Shown here piece after piece: positions 57,765 to 64,000 of a stretch of DNA of 64,000 nucleotides. Source of the stretch: Limnohabitans sp. B9-3 (GTDB taxonomy: Bacteria > Pseudomonadota > Gammaproteobacteria > Burkholderiales > Burkholderiaceae_C); the NCBI RefSeq assembly GCF_002778325.1, contig NZ_NESI01000011.1:52641-116640 (forward strand), read 5' to 3'. The notes beneath the pieces were generated by a model that saw nothing but the letters and a program-made list of their open reading frames with translations, ran no database searches and was not told the origin of the DNA. Positions within the stretch are counted from its first letter, which is position 1, and the number at the start of each line of letters is the position of its first letter. The translations under genes were made by a program, and so were the position numbers.

Positions 57765-58224
57765 GGTGCGTGTGACTTAATTCGACAAAGACAGGGTGTG
57801 TGCGCAGGAGAAAAGGAGACGTTGCCAAGTTCGCGGCAAACCTCATAAATTTCTAGTTTTTATTACATTTATTTAATTAAACAAATTAAATATTAAAAAC
57901 ATAAAATACGCACAATTTGATAAAACCTATTTTCTTGTTTTTTTAGGTGTACGTACATGCGCCAATTGGCGTATTTGAGGGGTTTTTTAAGAGGGGAAAT
58001 GCAGTTTTTGAGTACGACTTTTAAAAAGCAAAAAACCTACTCTCTTTGACTCGCGGCAGGTCGTCATAAAAGATCACCCAAGGGTTAACCCTGATTCATC
58101 ATGAGAGGTGAGGAAACCGTGGGTCAAGGGACCTCAGACATGGCGGGTGCACTGTCATTTCTGCGACGAATTGGGATGGCTTGCTGAGGTCCAATGAAAT
58201 TCACATTTCAAACTTGGAGACCCC
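57765..58224. promoter_or_regulatory. AT-rich divergent control region between giant gene and SGNH gene
   Basis: A 460-base gap with a strongly AT-rich core (about 57,845-58,045), unlike the surrounding DNA. It holds two perfect palindromes close together: TGTACGTACA (57,948-57,957) and CGCCAATTGGCG (57,960-57,971). These are possible operators. Promoters for both flanking genes must lie here, but I could not pick out convincing -35/-10 pairs. Confidence 0.5.
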
Positions 58225-59040
58225 ATGAACCTGCCTAAATTTTTAACCCGTGCCATCGCCTGCTGGATGCTGACGAGCTCGCTGACCGCAGCCATGGCGC
58301 AAGACAAGCCTTCCGTCAAAGAATGGGTGGGAACCCCACCGACCTCGGTGGCCTACATTGGCAACAGCTTTTTCTATTTCAACAACGGCATCGTGTCGCA
58401 CTTGTCCCCCATGGTCGCGGAGGGGCTGAAAGGGCATCCGTATCGCAGCTCCATGATCACGATCAGTGGATCGGGGTTTGATTGGCACGACGTGGACTCG
58501 TATTTCAGACCCAATGCGATTGGCAAATACTCGTTTGCGGCAGATAACAGCGTGGTGTTCAACCCCAGCACCAACAAGCTCTTCGAAGCGTCGGTCATGA
58601 TGGATTGCAGCCAATGCCCGATTCACCCCACCATGAAGCCCGTGTTCACAGAATTCGCCAAAAAGCACAGCGACACGGTGCGCAAACATGGCTCGAAGCC
58701 CGTCTTTTTCATGTCATGGGCCTACCAAGACAAGCCCGAAATGACAGCCCAATTGGCACAGGCTTACACCGAGGCTGGCAACGCCAATCAAGCGTTGGTG
58801 ATACCGGCCGGTTTGGCGTTTGCGCGCTCGATCGCCGTGCAACCGGCTGTGAATTTATACGCCCCAGACAAGCGCCACCCCAGCGTGGAAGGCACGTATT
58901 TGGCCGCTGCCACGACCTATGCCACGCTGTTCAAACAATCGCCTGTTGGCTTGAAGTTTTCTGCGGGCTTAAAGCCTGACGTAGCGCTTCATCTGCAGCA
59001 AGTGGCTTGGGACACGGTGCAGACCTACTTGAAGCCTTGA
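58225..59040 (+). CDS. Exported SGNH/GDSL-type hydrolase
   Basis: A 271-residue protein with a signal peptide (1-25, ending AMA). Mature part: YIGNSFFYFNNG (Ser 48 in the GNS block as likely nucleophile), SGSGFDWHD (block II-like Gly/Ser), and APDKRHPSVEGTYLAAATTYATLF with Asp 215 and His 218 completing the catalytic triad in the D-x-x-H arrangement. SGNH enzymes are esterases, lipases or carbohydrate deacetylases; the substrate cannot be told. GGAG lies 5 bases before the ATG. It is divergent from the giant gene across the AT-rich region, so the two may be regulated together (inference). Confidence 0.8.
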   Translation: MNLPKFLTRAIACWMLTSSLTAAMAQDKPSVKEWVGTPPTSVAYIGNSFFYFNNGIVSHLSPMVAEGLKGHPYRSSMITISGSGFDWHDVDSYFRPNAIGKYSFAADNSVVFNPSTNKLFEASVMMDCSQCPIHPTMKPVFTEFAKKHSDTVRKHGSKPVFFMSWAYQDKPEMTAQLAQAYTEAGNANQALVIPAGLAFARSIAVQPAVNLYAPDKRHPSVEGTYLAAATTYATLFKQSPVGLKFSAGLKPDVALHLQQVAWDTVQTYLKP

Positions 59041-59053
59041 TTGAAGCTGCGCT

Positions 59054-59398
59054 TTAATTGTTGATGAGTTGGCTCAGATAAGCCGCAGCGCCATGGGCTG
59101 CGGTTTGATCTGGGTGCGCTTTGCAATAGGCGTTGATACTCTCCGTGGCTTGCAAAGACGCGTTGGGGTTGTCGTTGTATTTGTCGACGTTACTCTTTCT
59201 AAGCCCTTTGAACGTCAGGCTCAAAGGCGCAATAAACGCGTTGGCCCAAGCCTTTTGATCGGCCTCGGACAATGTGGCCCAACGTGCACAGGTGTGGTCG
59301 CCAAACAAGCTGGCAGCATGCAGATGGATTGAACCTGCAAAGGCGATGAAAAACAAAACGCCGACACAGGTCTTGGTGAAAATTTGTATGGGCTGCAT
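59054..59398 (-). CDS. Small exported two-cysteine protein (HdeA-like?)
   Basis: A protein of about 114 residues from the ATG at 59398: MQPIQIFTKTCVGVLFFIAFAGSIHLHA is a signal peptide, leaving a mature chain of about 85 residues. It contains TCARWATLSEADQKAWANAF ... SINAYCKAHPDQTAAHGAAAYL. Two cysteines in a C-x-x-W-xx-L...YC-x-x-HP pattern with helical surroundings resemble the HdeA/Rap1-type periplasmic proteins, but I do not recognise a definite family. An upstream in-frame ATG at 59455 would delay the signal peptide. It converges on the SGNH gene with a 13-base gap. Confidence 0.6.
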   Translation of the reverse strand: MQPIQIFTKTCVGVLFFIAFAGSIHLHAASLFGDHTCARWATLSEADQKAWANAFIAPLSLTFKGLRKSNVDKYNDNPNASLQATESINAYCKAHPDQTAAHGAAAYLSQLINN

Positions 59399-59545
59399 AG
59401 GTGGAGTGGATGAGGCTATGGGTCCTGCGATTTTTAGCTTCAAAAGCGACGCCATTCTGAAGCTAAAAAATTCAATCGTCGATAATTTGAGACTGTATCA
59501 ATCCATCAAAACCAACAAAAATGACTATTTGTTGGGGAATTCTTT

Positions 59546-61543
59546 GTGCTGCACTCCATCCAAAAACGACTTGTTTTCTTTGTTCTTTCTTGTGCGCTGG
59601 TGATCGCTTGCGCTTCGGGGGTGATCTTTTCACTGCTGCCTCTGGCATTGATTCAGAGTTCAGCGGGGGCATGGCTGATGGGCGTGTTGTTCACCGCCCT
59701 GCTTTTGGTTTTGTTAATAGGCTGGGTTGTTTTGCGGCCCATCCTGACAGGTTTGCACTTTGTTCAGCAGCGGCTTGAACACACGCAAGCTCAGGGCGAT
59801 GGGGATCGTGACTTGCCAGCACAGTTACCTGTCGAATTGAAGCAACTCACCCACACGGTGGCTGCGCGCCTGAATCGTCAAAGCGTTGCGATGGGACAAG
59901 TTGGCACAGCCATGTCGGCTTTGCAACGAGGCCAACTTGGCACAGCGATGTCAAGCACTGCGTCGTCTGAGACGGATAGCGAAGGCGCTCACATGCTGAG
60001 CAGCGTTCAGTTGGGATTAGGCCACTTACAAACATTGATGGCAGAGCTTGATCACTTCATCCAGCAGGTCTACACCGACGTGCACAACACGTCTGTTTCG
60101 GGTTCTTCGGTTGCGTCCGTTTGGCGCACCGATCCCCTGCTGGGGCCTGCCCTTGAAAAACTGGATGCAGGTCATTTGAATTTGCTCAAAATCGTGCACG
60201 ACATGACGTTGGTGGTCGAAAACAGCTCCATCACCTTGGCAGATTTATCGTGGCAGGCCAACACCATCAACCAAGAAATGAAGGCCCTGGCCAACAAGGG
60301 TGCGCAAGTTTCTGACTCCTCGCAATCGCTGGCACACAACTCCAACCGTGTCAGCAAAGATGCGGCATCGGTCGCTCAATTGGCCCAACAATCCCGTGAG
60401 AATTCTCAATTGGGCCAAGTCGAGCTGAACAACACCATCGACGCCATGCGCCACATGGGTGCGCGTACACAGATGGTGTCGTCCTCAATCACGGATTTGC
60501 AAGCCAGCTCCCAAAAAATCGAACATGTGGTTCGGCTGATTCAAGACATTGCCAACAAAATTAATATGCTGGCATTGAATGCCGCCATTGAAGCCGCACG
60601 CGCGGGCGAACACGGCAAGGGCTTCGCCGTGGTGTCCGACGAAGTGCGTAAATTGGCTGAAAAGACGTTTGAAGCTACCCAAGAAATTGACGACAGCGTC
60701 AGAGGCATCACGAGCCAAACGGGCTTGGCGGTCAACAACATGAATGAATTGCTCAGCGATGTGCAGGCCAATGTCACGCAGATTGAGCAAGTGGGCCAAC
60801 GCCTCACAGGTATCTTGAATTCGTCGAGCGAGCTGTCGGAGCAGATGGACGGCATCGTGCAAGCCTCGAGCCATTCGGCGCAAGAAGTGAACACCATCTC
60901 CAACTATTTGGGGGAGATTCAAGACGAGTTAGCCAGCTTCGGCCTGCGCATCGAATCGCAAGAACGTCAGACCATGGGGCTGACCGAACTGAGCGAAGGC
61001 TTTTACGAAAAACTGGTTGAGTTGAATTTAGAAACCATTCACAGGCGCATGTACGCTGTGGCACGTGCTGCGGCCGATGCGGTGCAAGCAGTGTTTGAAG
61101 AAGGCGTGGCGCAGGGCAAGATCAGTCAGGCTGATTTGCTGAGTGTGGAACACGTCGCCATCGTGAACACCAACCCCCAAAAGTACAGTTCCAAGTTTGA
61201 TGCATTCACCGACCAAGTGTTACCCGCCATTCAGGAAACCGTGTTGAAAAGCTGCCCCGAGTTGGTGTTTGCCATTTGCACCAACAAACGCGGCTACGTG
61301 CCTACACACAACGATAAATTCGCCAAACCTCTGACCGGGCGGTACGACGTGGACTTGGTCAACAGCCGCAGCAAACGAATTTTCAGCGACCGAACCGGCA
61401 GCCGCTGTGGCTCACACACGCAAAAGTTATTGCTGCAAACGTACAAACGTGACACGGGTGAAATCATGCACGACCTGTCTGTGCCCATCATGTTGGCGGG
61501 ACAGCATTGGGGCGGGTTTCGGATGGGCTACAAGGCGCAGTGA
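59546..61543 (+). CDS. Methyl-accepting chemotaxis protein with C-terminal cytoplasmic ligand domain
   Basis: A 665-residue protein. Two membrane helices near the N terminus (about 8-32 and 40-62) are separated by only a few residues, so there is no periplasmic sensor. The signalling hairpin tip is [36 protein letters not shown] (about 339-374). After the coiled coil, a C-terminal domain (about 480-665) has [26 protein letters not shown]-like and [34 protein letters not shown] segments, a Cache/PAS-like domain known in betaproteobacterial receptors, likely sensing a cytoplasmic signal. The GTG start at 59546 has GGGGAA upstream. Its stop touches the IclR stop with no gap. Confidence 0.88.
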   Translation: MLHSIQKRLVFFVLSCALVIACASGVIFSLLPLALIQSSAGAWLMGVLFTALLLVLLIGWVVLRPILTGLHFVQQRLEHTQAQGDGDRDLPAQLPVELKQLTHTVAARLNRQSVAMGQVGTAMSALQRGQLGTAMSSTASSETDSEGAHMLSSVQLGLGHLQTLMAELDHFIQQVYTDVHNTSVSGSSVASVWRTDPLLGPALEKLDAGHLNLLKIVHDMTLVVENSSITLADLSWQANTINQEMKALANKGAQVSDSSQSLAHNSNRVSKDAASVAQLAQQSRENSQLGQVELNNTIDAMRHMGARTQMVSSSITDLQASSQKIEHVVRLIQDIANKINMLALNAAIEAARAGEHGKGFAVVSDEVRKLAEKTFEATQEIDDSVRGITSQTGLAVNNMNELLSDVQANVTQIEQVGQRLTGILNSSSELSEQMDGIVQASSHSAQEVNTISNYLGEIQDELASFGLRIESQERQTMGLTELSEGFYEKLVELNLETIHRRMYAVARAAADAVQAVFEEGVAQGKISQADLLSVEHVAIVNTNPQKYSSKFDAFTDQVLPAIQETVLKSCPELVFAICTNKRGYVPTHNDKFAKPLTGRYDVDLVNSRSKRIFSDRTGSRCGSHTQKLLLQTYKRDTGEIMHDLSVPIMLAGQHWGGFRMGYKAQ

Positions 61544-62335
61544 TCACGATCTTCCTAATTTTGGTTTACCTGATAGGGTGGAAATCTTGCTTATGGGCCC
61601 GAGCTCTGCTGTAGCAGCAAGTACGGCTGACGACAGTTTTTGCATACGAGCCAATGTGAGTCTTTGACGCGGGCCTGCAATGCTAACGACACCAACAGTC
61701 TCTTGACCACGAACCACAGGTGCGGCTATGGCCGTCATACCTGGGGCAAACACTTCATCAATCATTGCGAAACCCCTCGCACGAGCTTCATGAATCATGT
61801 CTAAAAGTGACACCACAGTGGTGGGAGCTTTCGGTCCGTATTCTTTGGGCTGACCAAAACCTTGTCGACTGACCAGCTCAACAGCTCTCTCATCGCTCAT
61901 CGTTAACAACCACGCATGACCTGAAGCTGTACACGACAAGCGCGCCTCCATACCCATGTCAGGGTCATACCGCAGCCCCATGCGAGTGCCTTGCGACTTT
62001 GAGACCCAGACCAGTCGATCGTCATCAACGATCGACAAACGAACAAGTTCGCCCGACTCTTTGGCCAATCGCTCGAGCACGGGTTCGGCGATGTCAATGA
62101 TGCCCTTGCTACTCAGCAACCCCAACCCCATCGACGCAAGTTTGGCCGTGAGCATGTAATCGCCTTGGCTGCGGGATTGGCGAACATAGCCGCGCCTTTG
62201 CAGTTCTCCTAAAAGGCGATGGCATGCGCTACGTGGAATGCCTAACTCGTCAGCTAGCTCTGTGAGAGGCATGCCTTCAGGCTGATCGCAAAGCTGCTCA
62301 AGCAGGGACAGTCCACGGTCGAGGGCGAGCGTCAT
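61544..62335 (-). CDS. IclR-family transcriptional regulator
   Basis: A 263-residue regulator. N-terminal winged helix: ALDRGLSLLEQLCDQPEGMPLTELADELGIPRSACHRLLGELQRRGYV (about 4-51). The C-terminal effector domain (about 75-250) has LVRLSIVDDDRLVWV, CTASGHAWLL and GFAMIDEVFAPGMTAIAAPVV. It is divergent from the aroQ-like operon, so that operon is its likely target. Two 13-base palindromes lie between them. Its stop codon abuts the chemoreceptor stop on the other strand (TGATCA). Confidence 0.92.
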   Translation of the reverse strand: MTLALDRGLSLLEQLCDQPEGMPLTELADELGIPRSACHRLLGELQRRGYVRQSRSQGDYMLTAKLASMGLGLLSSKGIIDIAEPVLERLAKESGELVRLSIVDDDRLVWVSKSQGTRMGLRYDPDMGMEARLSCTASGHAWLLTMSDERAVELVSRQGFGQPKEYGPKAPTTVVSLLDMIHEARARGFAMIDEVFAPGMTAIAAPVVRGQETVGVVSIAGPRQRLTLARMQKLSSAVLAATAELGPISKISTLSGKPKLGRS

Positions 62336-62399
62336 GCGGTGGTTCTTTCTAAACAGAATCGTTTTTAAGTCGTGATCGAATGCTTCAATTTATCTGAAC

Positions 62400-62444
62400 A
62401 TTTCAATGAAATTTCATTATATAAAAGACGTTTCCAAGTTGGAA
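62400..62444. promoter_or_regulatory. Two palindromic operator candidates for the IclR regulator
   Basis: ATTTCAATGAAAT (62,400-62,412) and TTCCAAGTTGGAA (62,432-62,444) are perfect 13-base palindromes around one central base, with centres 32 bases apart (about three helical turns). A TATATAAA -10-like stretch lies between them. The arrangement suits an IclR dimer pair controlling the divergent genes. Confidence 0.55.
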
Positions 62445-62497
62445 TTACGTCCTAACAAACTCAACACAATCAAGTCAAACAACTCGAAAGTCTGCAA

Positions 62498-62941
62498 ATG
62501 GCGCACCCACTTTTCATCCTGAATGGCTCCAACTTAAACATGCTCGGCACAAGAGAGCCAGGCATTTACGGCACGACAACACTCGCCGAAATTGAAAAAT
62601 CAACCAAGGAGCTGGCTGCGTCGCTTGGTTTGGATTGCGACTTTCGTCAAACGAACCACGAGGGCATTCTGGTGGACTGGATCCAGGAAGCGGCAATCAA
62701 AGATGCCGCTGTGATCATCAACCCCGCCGGCTTCTCTTTTGGCTGTGTCCCCGTTCTGGACGCACTCAAGCTCTTGCGTCAGCCCCTGATTGAAGTCCAC
62801 CTCACCAACATCCATCAGCGGCCTGCTCCCTACACCTACTCCCTCGTCTCCCAAGTTGCGAACGGGGTTATCTGTGGACTGGGTCCAGCCGGCTACACGC
62901 TTGCGGTACGCGCGGTTGCAGAACGCTTGGCCGAAAGGTAA
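62498..62941 (+). CDS. Type II 3-dehydroquinate dehydratase-like protein with altered active site
   Basis: A 147-residue protein of the AroQ fold. The N terminus (FILNGSNLNMLGTREPGIYG) keeps Arg 19 and the catalytic Tyr 24. INPAG keeps Asn 75, Asp 88 is present, and EVHLTN keeps His 101. However, two substrate-binding residues of the standard enzyme are changed: His 81 is Phe (GFSFG instead of the usual YTH) and Arg 112 is Tyr. It starts an operon with a barrel protein and a TRAP binding protein under a divergent IclR gene, so a catabolic role is more likely than shikimate synthesis. The gene symbol is left blank because normal AroQ activity is doubtful. Confidence 0.82.
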   Translation: MAHPLFILNGSNLNMLGTREPGIYGTTTLAEIEKSTKELAASLGLDCDFRQTNHEGILVDWIQEAAIKDAAVIINPAGFSFGCVPVLDALKLLRQPLIEVHLTNIHQRPAPYTYSLVSQVANGVICGLGPAGYTLAVRAVAERLAER

Positions 62942-62944
62942 GTC

Positions 62945-63634
62945 ATGCCTATGCTTGGTAAGGCCGCACTGGCCATGTGGTGGGATGTATCGCCAGATGT
63001 GCGAGAAGAACTGGAGCATTGGCATGCGCACGAACATGTCGCAGAGCGACTATCGATCCCAGGATTCTTGAGATCTTCACGTTGGACCGATGCATCAGGT
63101 GGTGAAGGCTTTTTTGTGATGTACGAGCTGAGTGATCATGACGTTCTCGCGTCGGCGCCCTACGTTGCACGCCTCAATGCACCCTCGCCCTGGTCGACAA
63201 AGATGATGCCCTTGCACCGCAACATGGTCCGAACCCAGTGTGAGGTGGTTCATAGCCACGGGGCAGTGACTGCCCGACACGTTTTGACAATTCGTTGCTC
63301 ACCCGCTGCGGGCCAGCAAGAGAAACTTCAGAGGCAACTAGGTGACCTGGGGGCGTCTGTTTCGCAATTACCTGGAATCGTAGGTCTGCATGTGCTTCGT
63401 CACCAAGCACCCGCGATAGCGGCAACCACTGAGCAAAAAATTCGTGGAAATGCAGACCGTGCTGCCGACTGGATCATGGTTGTGAGCGGATATGACCGTG
63501 ATGCTTTGCAAAAACTAGGTGACGCAGAACTCTCAAACGCCCGACTGGAGACCTTAGGTGCCATCGCTGAAACCCAACGCCAACTGTTCGTTTTGGCCTA
63601 CACGGCCATTCCCTCAGATGTTCATGCACTGTGA
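62945..63634 (+). CDS. Dimeric alpha/beta-barrel-like protein of unknown function
   Basis: A 229-residue protein I do not recognise by name. The first half, AALAMWWDVSPDVREELEHWHAHEHVAERLSIPGFLRSSRW, followed by GFFVMYELSD and NAPSPWSTKMMPLHRNM, looks like an EthD/Dabb-type ferredoxin-like domain (H-x-x-E-H-V and IPGF patterns). A second similar half may follow (VLTIRCSPA ... LPGIVGLHVLRH ... ADWIMVVSGYD). No signal peptide. It lies 3 bases after the aroQ-like stop with AAAGG before the ATG, so it belongs to the same operon. Confidence 0.72.
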   Translation: MPMLGKAALAMWWDVSPDVREELEHWHAHEHVAERLSIPGFLRSSRWTDASGGEGFFVMYELSDHDVLASAPYVARLNAPSPWSTKMMPLHRNMVRTQCEVVHSHGAVTARHVLTIRCSPAAGQQEKLQRQLGDLGASVSQLPGIVGLHVLRHQAPAIAATTEQKIRGNADRAADWIMVVSGYDRDALQKLGDAELSNARLETLGAIAETQRQLFVLAYTAIPSDVHAL

Positions 63635-63665
63635 ACACGTATCAACAATTACTCAAGGAGATGAC

Positions 63666-63875
63666 ATGAAAACTAAGCTGATTAAATTCGTCGCAATTCT
63701 TGGTCTTATCGCAGCCAATACGGTTGTGCAAGCCCAAGACATTCAGGAACGCACGATTAAATTGGGACACCTGAACAACACGGATCATCCAACAAGCATG
63801 GGGGTCAAAAAGTTTGCAGAAATCGTTGCGGCTAAAAGTGGAGGAAAAATCAAAGTCACTGAATTTGCCAGCAGA
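63666..63875 (+). pseudogene. TRAP-transporter substrate-binding protein (DctP-like), cut by an insertion element
   Basis: The ATG at 63666 is preceded by AAGGAG. The first 24 residues are a signal peptide (ending VVQAQ). The mature start ERTIKLGHLNNTDHPTSMGVKKFAEIVAAKSGGKIKVTEFAS is a clear DctP-family N terminus. After about 70 codons the sequence changes to an IS256-type end and the frame soon stops (63947). The remaining ~250 residues expected are not in the window; they may lie beyond the insertion. In its intact state the gene would feed a TRAP importer for the operon's substrate. Confidence 0.85.
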
Positions 63876-64000
63876 GGGTGTCCCGAATTTTGTGTAAACG
63901 GAGCGAGTGTTAATTCGTCGGCATCCTTCCCTCAAACTGGATCGTAAATCGGTTCAGCACGGGCTTCCAGTTTTGCACCGGCATCGTCCACTTCTTGGCG
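63875..64000 (-). mobile_element. IS256-family insertion sequence, one end (runs off the window)
   Basis: From about 63875 the DNA reads GGGTGTCCCGAATTTTGTGT, a terminal-repeat-like end, immediately after the interrupted dctP codons. The 3' end of a transposase reads inward on the minus strand. The exact boundary could be 63873-63876. The other end and any target duplication are outside the window. Confidence 0.82.
63910..64000 (-). CDS. IS256-family transposase, C-terminal end (partial)
   Basis: Translated from the window edge on the minus strand: AKKWTMPVQNWKPVLNRF, then TIQFEGRMPTN and a stop at 63910. The W-T-M-P-x-x-N-W-x-x-x-L-N-x-F pattern is the conserved C terminus of IS256/Mutator-type DDE transposases. 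Too short to appear as an ordinary long frame. It marks the element that interrupts dctP. Confidence 0.87.
   Translation of the reverse strand, partial: AKKWTMPVQNWKPVLNRFTIQFEGRMPTN

Noticed and set aside
42170..56340. CRISPR array or phage-type DNA repeat
   Set aside because: Repeat units are multiples of three bases within one open frame and vary like protein repeats; there are no short identical repeats with unique spacers.
16422..57764. Non-ribosomal peptide or polyketide synthase as the cause of the giant gene
   Set aside because: No adenylation, condensation, ketosynthase or carrier motifs; the repeats are structural and adhesin-like.
1..64000. tRNA or rRNA genes
   Set aside because: I saw no tRNA-like cloverleaf ends or rRNA sequence in the gaps between genes; a tRNAscan run would settle this.

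Overview
The window reads as a chromosomal segment of a freshwater-type betaproteobacterium (Burkholderiales, probably Comamonadaceae, Limnohabitans/Rhodoferax-like). I base this on the rpsF-priB-rpsR-rplI cluster, the surE-pcm-nlpD cluster, the ppsA/ppsR pair and the overall codon style. No species-level claim can be made without a search.

Layout. 1-1.8 kb: 5' end of dnaB (minus strand) with DnaA-box-like sites upstream, then the rpsF-priB-rpsR-rplI operon. 1.8-7.4 kb: ppsA followed on the same strand by a DUF4212 small subunit and a large sodium:solute symporter, with ppsR divergent. This looks like organic-acid uptake coupled to gluconeogenesis. 7.4-14.8 kb: housekeeping genes, namely a GlcG/HbpS-like protein, a Bax-inhibitor-1 protein, surE-pcm-nlpD-rlmD, a quinone-oxidoreductase-like dehydrogenase and azlCD. 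14.8-16.4 kb: two tiny two-gene modules, HigBA-like and DUF4160-DUF2442. Three near-identical terminator hairpins lie in this stretch, the last one ending the giant gene.

16.4-57.8 kb is one uninterrupted minus-strand gene of 41,343 bases encoding a 13,780-residue surface/secreted protein. From the N terminus it has: a BapA-prefix-like module, an alanine-rich helical stalk, 13 helical repeats, an Ig-like section, 45 more helical repeats (15 exact three-unit super-repeats), long arrays of Ig-like, VCBS and cadherin-like domains, a discoidin-like domain nested inside an Ig-like domain, three FG-GAP blocks of seven blades each, a region with Ca2+-binding loops, and a C-terminal domain typical of type 1 secreted adhesins. 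This is the outstanding feature of the window. No type 1 secretion or LapD/LapG-like gene lies within view.

57.8-64 kb: an AT-rich divergent control region with two palindromes, a secreted SGNH hydrolase, a small two-cysteine exported protein, a chemoreceptor with a C-terminal cytoplasmic domain, and an IclR regulator divergent from an operon of an altered AroQ-like protein, an alpha/beta-barrel protein and a TRAP-transporter binding protein (dctP). The dctP gene is cut by an IS256-family insertion that runs off the window edge.
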